NCBI GenBank assembly: GCA_020650975.1
Contig: JAIPMN010000240.1
Span: 6,066 to 32,459, forward strand
Origin: Apostichopus californicus
Lineage: Eukaryota; Echinodermata; Holothuroidea; Aspidochirotida; Stichopodidae
Length of the DNA: 26,394 nucleotides
Direction: 5' to 3'
Shown here: piece by piece, positions 1 through 11,200 of the stretch
Layout: every line of letters begins with the position of its first letter
How positions within the stretch are numbered: position 1 is the first letter of the stretch
Translations under genes and position numbers: made by a program
Notes under the pieces: generated by a model
What the model was told of the DNA's origin: nothing
The model's database searches: none
Seen by the model: only the letters and a program-made list of their open reading frames with translations

Positions 1-593
1 ACCCCCCCCCCCTCCCCCTCCTTACCAAGCCTTTGGAATCGTGTGTGCACACTGATTCAGAATGGCGCAGACTATCAAGAACTGAGATGTGAAAATATAT
101 GATTTTCACATGATGATCAATTGTATACTTTTCCCTACCCTGAATATTTAAAAACAGATGCTTTTGGGATTTCTTATGTATCTGACATACCGCGTATAAT
201 ACATAATATATTCTTTCTTGGGATATAATTACAGGCCAATAAAAGAAGAGACAATAGAAACTGATTTGGAGCTTAATAATTTATTATTTGTACTTAAGTT
301 AAAGATATAAAGACGGTATACTCTACATATATTAATGACAGAATAGTTAAAAACTGGTATGAAGGTCCGAGACGACCAAATTTCTGTTCAGACAAAATAG
401 AAATCCTTAAAAATTTGCCCTGCTTTTTACTTCAGCTGAAAGATTTCACTGAGCTATAGCGATCGTGCGATCCTGCCGAAATTCTGTCTCTTTTTGCCAC
501 CGTGTATGAATGAACGCCATTTCGTCAGTTTTTATTCGATTTGGCTGAAATCTTGTCAGTGGTTTTGTTACATACTTGCGATCATATTTTGTA

Positions 594-626
594 AAGTCAA
601 AGGTCAATTGAGGTCACGAGAGGTCA
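594..626 (+). promoter_or_regulatory. Array of four nuclear-receptor half-sites (DR1 plus two DR4)
   Basis: AGGTCA occurs exactly at 601-606, 611-616 and 621-626, each separated by 4 bases, which gives two overlapping DR4 arrangements. A one-mismatch half-site AAGTCA at 594-599 adds a DR1 spacing. DR4 is the classical spacing for thyroid-hormone-receptor or LXR-type heterodimers, and DR1 for HNF4 or COUP-TF types. It lies 7.4 kb upstream of the SLC34 start, so any link to that gene is conjecture. The surrounding 480-720 segment could be part of a dispersed repeat. Confidence 0.35.
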
Positions 627-2120
627 TTTTCTAATAATGTGAAAATTGCTACTCCTCCTAGAGCGTTTCTCCAAATCTGCTGAAATGTTGTCGATGTAAC
701 GTTTGGATGATGGAGAACCAAAGTTGTTCAGGCAATAAGGCAAGGAAAACAGGGGATGGAAGGAAAGGAATGACACCGTTATCCCACCTATATGTCTAAT
801 ATTTTTCGCACAAACAAACGCATAAACTGCTCAGAAATATTGCCAATCAAAACAAATTTCTAAAAAAGAAGCTTAGCTGAGCTTCTGCAGCGTTGCTGCA
901 CTTGTTATTAATTATAGATAATGAACATTTCCATCGTCTAATTTTGTTTATCATCGTTTAGTTGTATGTCATCGTTAGTTGTTTTTAAGGCTTTCGCGGT
1001 CTCAGTTATCGCACCAACTTGGATTACATGTGACTACTCGAACAAGACCCACAAAGTGCATTGTCGTCGTGGATATTTACATTATCATCTTGTACATTCA
1101 TATTATCAATCATTATCAATCAATCAATGCAGAAACTACATTATGTGATCTTTTAAGTAAACAACAGAGACTTACCCGCTGCTTGTATGGTTTCCTTTTC
1201 TTCATTACATCAGTAAGATATTTCAAGGTTAAGGGACCTAGTACACTCAGATCAGACTATACACACTGTTACAATTCTAATGTGTAGCCTACTTTATCGG
1301 TTAAGTTATTCTGATTGCGTTAAAACTCCTTTTGTTAGCGTCACAAATTATGCAAGGAATGCGCCAAAGTTTACTTCATTCTAGTTTCACCTGTTCGTTG
1401 AAGCCAATGCAAACTAAATTAATGACTCAGCTTTTTCGACGCAGTTGGTATGTAAAGGTGGTTAGTAATGCCCCAATATTTAGCGTGCTAACAAAAAGCT
1501 AAAAAAAATATTAAAAGTACTCCGCCGAGGGTTTTGGAGCTACATAATTACTTCCAAACACAAAGGAGGGTTCAACTAGACAATAATATCAACAAAGAGG
1601 AAAAATGCTAAGAGGATGGCGGTAAAATGATTGATACATGCAGTTCAAACATGGGTGACCATTATCTGACTTCCTAGCATATTTTGGAGTCAATATAATG
1701 AGGACCTTACAGCAAAACCCGTAATCATATAGGGGGATAGTCATAGCCCTCTGCCTCCACTCCCTTGGCGAAAACCCTTAGGCCTATACATGAACCACCC
1801 CTCCGCGGCTTCTCCCTAATCCCTACATATGCATGTATCTTCTTCACCCCCGCCAGGGTTCTAAACCTTAGGCCTACTATGGCACGAATACTTCTTTCTT
1901 AAAATTATATAAAAATGTAAAAAAATAAAAAATATGCTTAACAGGGTATGATCGGGTTTCTAGTAGCGAACGAGTTCACGTTTAAAATATATATACATTA
2001 AAAATAACTAACGTGCTAAATGTCCGATTGCATCAGTCTGGGTTTTTTTGATTTTTTTATTAAAACCATCATTATACACGCTTGTGTTTTTATATCGTTG
2101 GAGGAACGTAGCCTAATCAC

Positions 2121-2175
2121 TATTTGCATCTAATTAACGGTTTGCATCTCTTTAACTGTTGCGCATCTTTATTCA
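2121..2175 (+). repeat. Short degenerate tandem motif containing an octamer site
   Basis: TTGCATC followed by a TTAAC-like word recurs at about 2124 and 2142, and again in altered form (GCGCATC) near 2160, with a period of roughly 18-20 bases. The first copy contains ATTTGCAT, the POU-factor octamer core. The copies are short and diverged. Confidence 0.3.
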
Positions 2176-2322
2176 ACTGTAAAATAACGGTTTCTGGGGT
2201 CATTTTTATTTTACATGTGATGTTCATGCGTTCTTATTTCTATATCCGATGAACAGCTGTGGCGGAAATAGGAGCAAACAATAGCATATAATACCGAGCT
2301 ATGCCAACAAGTGTCAAAATTG

Positions 2323-2330
2323 TGACGTCA
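2323..2330. promoter_or_regulatory. Full palindromic CRE (TGACGTCA)
   Basis: Exact 8-bp cAMP-response-element palindrome, bound by CREB/ATF-type bZIP factors in animals. Two more exact copies lie at 5098-5105 and 5899-5906. Confidence 0.35.
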
Positions 2331-4025
2331 TCAATACCGCCTTTATCGATCTCACGGAGAGGATGCTGTGAGATGAATACAAAAACCAAAGCATTAAGAA
2401 GTGATTGTTAACATTTTCACAATCACCTTTTCCTATCACAAGATGCTTTTAGTCGATGTCTGTGAGACATTTATTCCTCCTCAAATCCACTTTCAATTTG
2501 ACAGCTAAATTATTTGTCGCGTAGCCGCTAACAGCTTTGAGCTTTGATATTTAGAACAAATTTTTGGGTAAATAATCCAGACGGTACAGATCAGGCGTAC
2601 AATGAAATAATAGGATATTTGATGTGCGCGAGTTAATGTTCGCATCGATTTTCACAAGACTGCTTCCATCATAAATGCCAAATGCTGTCATGGGTTCCCG
2701 TACGTTTTCTGTGATATACATTTGCTATACGTACGGTTATTTTTCGAGTAATGTCTTTAGTTGTAAACGGTGACATTTTGTTGTTGGTGATTGAATATGC
2801 GATAGAGTATATAGTATAATCAGTATGATAGTATACCATACTTATGAGTGAGAGATCCCTACATAAAGGTATGTTGTAGGCTATATGCTGTTACTATATC
2901 AAATACATGTCGACGTTTTGTGTGTATATATACAGCTTGAAAAACGGTTTTCAGTTATTGACCTCTGATATGCAACTCTCTTACTATACGGTATATAGTG
3001 CTGCCTTGCGCGAGCCCAAAAAACACTTTATAGCTCTTGACCGCATGTAGCTTGTTAGTAATTCTTGAACCTTTTATCTTTCGAAGTCTAAGACCTACAT
3101 ATCCATTGACCTGCAAATCCATTGACTTGTGGTGTGCTTTTCACTCTTTACCTTTTGTATTGGTTTCTCGGTTAGTTTGACCTTCTGTAATCTCCAACTT
3201 GCATGATAACATCACACCGTACACGCAAACAGTTTCCTGATAAACGATAACTAGTTGGACAAAGTCTTACTTCCATGCGTGGAGAGCATATCATGTAGCC
3301 TACATCTGAACCGACGAAGATATCGACAGTCGAATGTTGCCTTTCTATATTACACGGTTATATCGCTACTCCAGGGCCGGGTCAAAGTTACAATAAGGCT
3401 AGATTGGCCCGGCTGAGAACCTAGAACAATGGACCGCAAACATAGATCGCAAAACAACAAAAAATAGTTACTGTATGCAGTATGCTACTTATTTGGAAAC
3501 AAACATCCCGAACATCTAAAAAATAAATGACTTTTTTCTTGGCATCTTCATGCTACTCTTCAATACTTTACAGGGTGTACGCAAGTAACGCAATCAATCG
3601 AAAGCTTGAAAAGACCTTCCTGATGCACTCCATGCGCTGCGCATACTCTGTTTTCACATTAATGAAGTACGTAGTAGATTTTAATGTAAACACATCGCTT
3701 GCCTTGAATGCCTCATACATGACTGCATGGACCCAAAAGTTCATCTCTGGCCCAAAGCTTCCTAATTAAGTTATCGTGTTTAACGACTGTAGGCCTATGC
3801 ACGGTTGGAAATATCATTGGTAAATAGAGTTTTCATTTCTTCGTCAGAGCAAGTTAGAGAGCGTTGTGATCAAGTCAGCACCGACTTAATTGTAATAATT
3901 TAATTTTGACCAGGTAATTTAGTAACATCCCGGCGGATTCTATATAGTAACTGTATAGTCTCCAGGCTTATTAAAAATAAATATCTCCTCCCCACGCAAC
4001 CAACATGTCGAATTTATGACACGTT

Positions 4026-4056
4026 CACGTGCGTCGGTAATATTGGAAAACACGTG
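4026..4056. promoter_or_regulatory. Pair of CACGTG E-boxes
   Basis: Exact CACGTG palindromes at 4026-4031 and 4051-4056, 25 bases apart start to start. Two further copies lie at 4684-4689 and 5362-5367. CACGTG is the core bound by Myc/USF/MITF-type bHLH-zip factors. Whether these are used cannot be judged from sequence. Confidence 0.25.
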
Positions 4057-4262
4057 CTCATCCATACACTTAGAACACTTCAAAATATATACGGGTTATA
4101 ATATGGTGATTAACCGCACGATTGTAGTATATGCATCAAACTATAGATGCATGGGATATACACATGTGCTTGGTGTCCATCTTAGGATATTGAACACACT
4201 GTTTTGCAATTCATAGAATATTTATTTATACTACGGTTTTACATGTGTTTAAAGAGTAGGAT

Positions 4263-4274
4263 GGGGGGGGGGGG
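4263..4274 (+). repeat. G12 homopolymer
   Basis: An uninterrupted run of 12 G in AT-rich DNA; likely length-polymorphic. Confidence 0.8.
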
Positions 4275-5097
4275 AGATTTTTGATGGACGGGGTTAATAG
4301 AAGTGCCTTTTCTCTTTCATGCATATAATTTCCCAAGAAGGCAATTAACTGCCGTCTTTATCATACATGTCCACATACCAAGATATATAAGTGAGTTCAA
4401 AAGAATCACCATGCATGTATAGTGAAGGATGCAACTTTCCGTATAATAATATTATATAGATTAAAATTTATTGATACGAAATGATGTCCTCTTCTATGTC
4501 GAATATTGTACGAACATGCATGTTTATATAGTTTGACCAGACAAGCAAATATGATACACGTTGGTATTAAAAGGGAAATCGAGTGTCAGATCTTTTTAAC
4601 ATGAGAAAGTTCTTCACAACTCCAATTGACCAGGGGTTGTATAGCTAATTACCCACTCCGCTCTCTCATTAGAAACATGTGTTCACGTGTGAATGAACAA
4701 TTGAACCGGGGAGTTACGTACAACTTAATAAATTAGTACTTAGCTGCATAGCAATGCCTTACGGCTCTGTTGTATAAACTATAATTATGTTGTCGGTAGG
4801 CACTCTATACCACTAGTAACCAATCTTATGATGGCCCAAGGGTCCGTGTTGTGCACTCTAACGGATACGTGTGTTTAATGTTGTTTACGTTCTCTACGGC
4901 ATTAAGACTTAGCCTGCTGTGCAAAAAGGTGATTTTTCAATATTTTCAGCACCACGGAGTATTTTTCAGAGTATCGGCGATTTTTTCGTTCCCTTTACCG
5001 CATTGAGATTGTTGTGCACATGTATAAGTCGTCTTTACGATGCCCTTTCTACACTTCCGTAGTTCGAGGAACAGGCGTCCACAAAGAGATAGAATGT

Positions 5098-5105
5098 TGA
5101 CGTCA
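5098..5105. promoter_or_regulatory. Full palindromic CRE (TGACGTCA)
   Basis: Second exact copy of the 8-bp palindrome, about 3.0 kb upstream of the SLC34 start codon, within a CpG-rich stretch. Confidence 0.3.
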
Positions 5106-5477
5106 TATATAGTGTACATAATTATAGGGTCAATAGCGCAGGGAGTGAGTGAACGATCATGGACTTTCTAGGTACTCTCCGGTGTACTGGGCTAAAAGTC
5201 GATAAATAATTCGCAAAAGATGTTTATACGTTCATGTTGATATTAAACTCGTTTGTCTCCAAACAAATTGACCCGATTGTTATCAATTCTGAGAAATTTG
5301 TAATATATTTGATCTCAGATTGGATTCAGTTGTATTATTTACTATTCTTGGCAATATGGACCACGTGACTACCTTACGTAATTGGTCCAGCCTGAGTGAG
5401 ATTACGACAACGAATAGTTGACTATCGACTATTGACTAGCGATAAGGAAAGTAGCAAGATTGATTAATCCATGTTTT

Positions 5478-5600
5478 TTGTTTCAATTCAATTCAACTTT
5501 ATTTCAACCAACAATGTTCAAAACATTTTCAGTGATGTGTTCAGACAAGAGACTTAAAACATGACAAATGGTTGATGGGATTACACAAGGAAGCTACATA
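5478..5600 (-). mobile_element. Probable LINE-type 3' tail (minus strand)
   Basis: Read on the minus strand, an AATAAA (plus-strand 5498-5503) is followed directly by a TTGAA/TTGAATTGAA microsatellite-like tail (plus-strand 5482-5496). That layout is typical of the 3' end of non-LTR retrotransposons that finish in a short repeat instead of poly(A). No reverse-transcriptase reading frame is recognisable beside it, so this would be a 5'-truncated copy. The inner boundary is arbitrary. Confidence 0.35.
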
Positions 5601-5898
5601 CTAAGAGCTTGTGAGATGTGAATCCCCTTTAACAGAGAAAAAGAAAACATGCTCATGACTGGAAAAGAACAATACAGTTAAACAGAATAAAGGACACAAC
5701 ATTAAACAGAAAGAAAATGGCAACGCATGGCTAGATAACAATATCAAAATGTAAATGTTGAACAGAGGTTGAACTCTGTCCATGGCAACGTTATATATGT
5801 CTGTATAGACCGTGCGCCGTGGATCTTGTTTGTTAGATATCCTACGGTTCGGAAACTTATTCCTGGGGCTATACTCGGCATTTTCTAAAATTTACGTG

Positions 5899-5906
5899 TG
5901 ACGTCA
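5899..5906. promoter_or_regulatory. Full palindromic CRE (TGACGTCA)
   Basis: Third exact copy, about 2.2 kb upstream of the SLC34 start codon. Confidence 0.3.
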
Positions 5907-8020
5907 TACCGCGACTCACGTAGGCGAATCTCTTTACTTTCTCTTCGCTTTTCTTCTCATATTTTCAACATGAATGTAAACAATGTTGTCACCGAAACCT
6001 GCGGCAATAATTATGACACAACTAAAATGTTCCATTTTCTTTTCGATCCGGCATGTGCAAAACCGATCTGCATTGAGGGAAAATATATGAAATGCAAGAA
6101 TTAGAAACAACCAATAAAAATGCATGAGTATGGCTGGTTGATATAGTTAGACTTGCTCAAGTTTTCAGTCACCCTATTGGGGTACGTGAAAGGAACTGCA
6201 AGTGCAAGTGAACAGAACCCATTTATTTCAGTATCCTCACTTCACGGTCCGCGTGGCGTTCCATAGGCTGACAATTATAATTTCGAAGGCTGGTCTTTGC
6301 TCCTGCTTTGTTTACGTTTTGAAGGCCAGAGATTACGTAATGCATTCTTTTTGGGGGCAATGTTTATCAATGGCATTGCTTGTGACAATCACACAGCAGC
6401 AATACTGGATGCAATGTGGCAATATATCCTAGCAAAGGATTAACGTAGTAAACAATCACAACGATGAAGGATGAAGATCATTGGGCAAATATAGTTTGCG
6501 TAGATCATTATTCGTTGTTCTACTCAGGTTTAAGGTAGCATACGCCGATTAAAAGCCCCATTGACTTGCACACTAAATCACAAATATAATGTGGTCTTTA
6601 CGTATAGATAGAAGTTCTCACTAGCTAAACGCTACCCATCACTGCATAGCTGACAAGTTGGCCTTTCATGGCACCATCAATTTTCCGTATCATGACACTG
6701 CCGATTTTTAGCTATCAGAGCCTGAAGTTTCCGTCAAGTTGTAAACAAAACCTCTTCACTCAGAATAGTAAACAATTTTCGTACGCTGCGCTTGGGGGGC
6801 CTAAAGGGGTCTAAAATTGCCTCAATTGACCCAATTTGTGCTCCACATGTACTACCATTCAATTCATGCTCTTCAACATGCAAGCAACAAAAACCAGATC
6901 CTGATTGATGACATATCTAAAAAGATGTTCTCCTACTGCATTTTGGCACTTTTCCTGAAGGAGCTCCTCCGTCAAATAAAGTACTGATCGAGCATAATCT
7001 CTTTTGAATGAAGTACCACTGTGCAGAAAATAACATGGCAGAATAATGAAAAAAAAGGTCTACTGACAGAAAATGCAAGTGTTAAAGGCATTGAAGACTC
7101 GCCCCAAACCGCGTGCGGCCATCCGTTGCTTGCAAGTGACATTTTGTTCGTGTCGCTACAAATTGCAGACAGTACAGTAATGAAAGGTGATACCTTGTTA
7201 TCTTTAGCTGGGCCTGAGATGTCCATCGCTGTATCATTTGTATACTGTGCTGTGGGTATTGACCGCAGCTGTATGTACTGACTGTACACTAGTGTCTAAC
7301 TACCGATGGTAGCAAGCTGTGTGTGTGTATTTTCTGGGATCAATAGTGGTGTCTAACACTTCTGTTACACCTCATTCGAAACTAGGTCAGATTACCGGCA
7401 TCAGACGTTTCTTTTTGCGCGAGTCTTCACACCCTTTAACATCATAAACGATTGTGTATGATATAGGGAGATTGTAAAACAACAAACAAGTTAAAAGACA
7501 ACGTAAAATGAAGGGAAAGACGTCAAAGCAAGTGTGTTTTTATATCGTAGTTAGGAATTTTGATATACCTCCAATTAGAAGGCTCCAATCCTTAACTCCA
7601 TCTCATAATATATCTTTCATCCTCATACCGTTCTGCGAACATGTGAACCTTTCCTTTGACAATATGCAAGGGAAAATACCTTTGGTAGTTATTCACGAAT
7701 AAGCCGTTACAATTTGCAAGTAAGATATGATACCACGTAGATTATTACGTGAAATTACTATTCCCGGAAGTCGTGGCACAAAGCCGTTTTATTTGTATTA
7801 ATCATCACAAAGGCCGCTAGATCGCAGGTCTACTCCATGTGAACAACATGTGATCATGCGCACCTTCAACATTCATATGTGTTGCATATACACGGTATTT
7901 TTGTTTTGGCGCTAGATAGATCAGATTCAAATTTCTCTCCGATGTAGTTGGAAGCAACTTGCTAGCAGACTACATTTACATATCATTCATCTTTGGTGAT
8001 AGCTCCATGCTGGAATCAAA
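5907..8020. other. Proximal upstream region of SLC34, no gene recognised
   Basis: No coding exon with family similarity is visible. Bases 6972-7289 are open on both strands (about 86 codons on plus, 105 on minus), but neither translation resembles a family I know and neither is joined to other exons. A GT microsatellite-like run occurs near 7319-7330. The SLC34 transcription start probably lies in the right-hand part, though no clear TATA or initiator could be assigned. Confidence 0.5.
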
Positions 8021-8068
8021 TAATTTCATTCCAACGTTATTGTTTTAATATTCTTTTGGAAGATTAAT

Positions 8069-8245
8069 ATGTATCCTGAGGACGACCGAGACCCGATAAG
8101 CAGCTTGGAAAACAGCTTTGTATATACTCCGAACGAAACCCCGCCAAACGAAGAGGCTCAGTGCGGCCAACATTTGTTGGATCATTCACCGAGGAATGCC
8201 ATATCTACCCCACCGAATTTGGACAGTGGTGTCTGGGGAAAAGCT
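8069..8245 (+). CDS. SLC34A: SLC34 exon 1 (cytosolic N-terminus)
   Basis: The ATG at 8069 opens 59 whole codons ending in phase 0 before a GTGAGT donor at 8246. The translation is hydrophilic and acidic near its start (M-Y-P-E-D-D-R-D) and rich in N, P and E, as expected of the poorly conserved cytosolic N-tail. Exon 1 is assigned by phase, the upstream stop and the strong donor; its sequence alone would not identify the family. Confidence 0.85.
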
Positions 8246-11200
8246 GTGAGTACCTTAAAGTCTAAATTTTGAATCACTATTATTATTGTTTTATCTTAAT
8301 TTGTCTTTGAAATTGTAGCTTACACTGACATGCCCTTCGGTGTACGCCACAACCGTTAAACTTTAGTGTAGCCTGTAAGTTACGTACGCTAGAATACATC
8401 ATCAGACCAGACGACCGGTTTTGTTCAATTCGTTTCACTGCCCCAAACTCAAGTCAAGTCAGTGTGTACTGAGCTGTATGTTAAAAAAAAAGTATTAGTG
8501 GAATTATGTTCTAAACACATAGCCTGGTTTGGGCCTAGGCTAAGCATCGAATACGTGAATGCGATCAGACTTTTTTTTTTAATCACAGGAAAATCACAAA
8601 TTCACAGACAGCCAGGCTATGTCCAGATATTCCAGCTCAGTATGTAGCCATGTGTGAAGCCTAATTATTGAAGCTTGTTGCAGTATTCAATATAAAACTT
8701 TGGCTAGGTTTTAATCCTGGGGGAGGCTCAAATGGTACCCAGCTAGACTTTTTCAGTTATTCAGCTTGTAAAAGCTTTGAAAGTTTAATTGAGAACAATG
8801 AAGCCCATGTAGGCTTCCCTTGTATTTAAGCTAGTGGCAAATTGTCAGTTTCTAAGTTTGTTCCTGTTTTTGCTTTGCAGTCACCTGTGAATGAGAAGAA
8901 ATACTTCATCCACAAGTCAGACGTTCTACCTTCTGTGTCACCGCAGACGCCTTCTGAACCCAAGGATGTTTACATTGCTGTCCCAGTCGTGGATGTAAAT
9001 GGGACCTCACCTCAACCTTTAGATGAGAATGATAGCACAAACACAAGTGAAGATGATTTCTGGGCACTTACTGAAATTGATAATCAATTTGGCCCAAAGT
9101 GGTCTGGTAAGTGGACTTCCCTACTACACATTGAGATTCACTTGCCATTTCTGAACTGGATGGTTCAAAATTCCATTTTATATGATTTGCCTACCACTTG
9201 GTCTCATGGATATTGGTGGTGGGCCTTACAAGTAGTTTGAGGAGTGGTCAGCTCAACAAGAACTGGGCCTTTAGTGTGTCATCTTGTAATAGTGAAAGGT
9301 GAAACAGGATCTAAAAAGATTGAATGATGACAATTCTGACTATACTATGCTCCAAACATTCCTGGTATTTTTTGTGTGGAGAGGCGGTAACTGGTTTGTA
9401 ATACTCAAGGGCATCCTCATCCTCAATAAATTAGATAAAATTGGTATCCTGTTACATAGGGGTAAGAACTTTGATTTGTGTTGCTATTTGTGTTCACAGC
9501 CAATATTTCAATGTCATATCACTCATATGGGGGCATGGGTTAAAAAATGTTGCATTGCAATCATTCAATTGTATTTTTTATTTCTTTCTACTGTATATTT
9601 TTGTGTGCAGTAAAAAACAACAGAGGTTGAACAATATGAAGACATGGGGAAACCCTGCTATATCCTTGTTAGAAAATCTCATGAATGATCCAGTAAGAGT
9701 CAATTCCTTGCCTATTTTAGAAGCAACTGATTTTCCCCCTAAATGATTTTGTAAATGTAGAATTCATTGACAATTTTGTTGGATTTGTCTTACCTTACAA
9801 ACTCCAGAGGGAAGGTTCTTGTTTTCTGGTCATAAACACTACAGCCTTAACTGCAACAAAACCATGAAATAATGTCATTTACTTCATTGTTATGTTAGGA
9901 CATTACTACATCATTCCACATTATAATACAACTGCAAAACCTTACAAATATCTTTCCCAAACATTCTTCAATTTTTGCTGATAATTTTATGATTATTATT
10001 TAACTTTTCTAATACAATTGACAATGGGGTAAATTTTCCATAAAGAATTTTCATTCTATAGTATTTCAGTGTTCTTTAGACGATAAGGGCATTATTATGT
10101 AAAATGTACACGTGTGAACTGTATTGCAACTTCCAGTGATCCATGTGTAGGCTTCAACTTACACTAATACTGTACATACTTTTAGTTGTTAATACTACTA
10201 CCACGTGTAATTCGTTACTTCCTCCATTCCTCTCGTACGATAGCGGGGCGCGTCATTCCCATTATTGATTATGACGTAACTTCATTCACACATTTGCTGT
10301 TGGGAAAAGGCGGTGGAATGATTACCGCAACAGACAACGTAAATCCACGTGTGTTACCGTAGTTGCCACATATTTGCCTGTACAGTGCTAACGTAGTAGC
10401 TATACACACAGAGCATAATTTTGGGAAGTAATTAAGCAGATGTAACGTGTGCATGTGGACTTCACGATGTTACGGTGTGACATGTGGTTAAGGGGTTTTC
10501 TCGTAAATCAAAAGACTGCATTATGCGTTATAACAAAAGAGGACATGGAGAAAAATATACAGATCAATCACAAAAACAAGTTCAAAGATAGGAAAATATG
10601 ATGTCGACTTTGATAGAACCAACTGGGCATAATAGTAACTTGTATCAAACTACTGTACCTATCAATATGATGAAACATACATAGGATTAGGCTAGCTATT
10701 TTTCAATGTTAATTGAAACTTCAATTCTCTCTTACCCAACAATTAATGCTTACAAAATTCAAACAGCTAGTTATTCTATATATATTTCACTATATCGATA
10801 CTTTGAACTCTCAACATTATGAATTTGAATCTAATTTTTCGTACTGTTACCCAAAAGTTTGAGTTGAACTGGTGACATAACAAATAATGTCAGTGATTCT
10901 GATATTAAATGATTTTCCTCCCCTGCTCTTCACTTCATTCTATAGTATTGTTAGAAAATAAAATGAAAAAAACAAAATTTACAGCAAGGTGGGTTCCAAC
11001 TCCCTCATTTGAAGAATGTTTTGTAGTACCTTAAGTGACATTTATTAGTTTCCCTGTCATGACCAAACATGTGAGAGCCATGTGGTGATCTATGACACAG
11101 TCCAAGAGTCTCATACATGGAAATTAATCATCCATCTAACAGCTGTTATACTCGACATATATTGTGACATTGCATGCTGAGTGTTGAATTTTACTGATGA

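Larger units (their letters stand above)
1..5477. other. Upstream intergenic DNA, no gene recognised
   Basis: This AT-rich stretch begins with a short C-rich run (bases 2-23). Reading frames on both strands are short (about 100 codons or fewer), lack family motifs and have no partner exons with matching splice phases. What stands out are short words: an array of AGGTCA half-sites near 600, palindromic TGACGTCA sites, CACGTG boxes between 4026 and 5367, an octamer-like repeat near 2121 and a G12 run at 4263-4274. CpG is not depleted here, unlike in the gene bodies downstream. A 5' non-coding exon of the phosphate transporter could lie here, but nothing in the sequence identifies one. Confidence 0.6.

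Noticed and set aside
979..1287. 102-codon plus-strand frame
   Set aside because: Low-complexity translation rich in Ile, His and Tyr, no motif; typical of AT-rich non-coding DNA.
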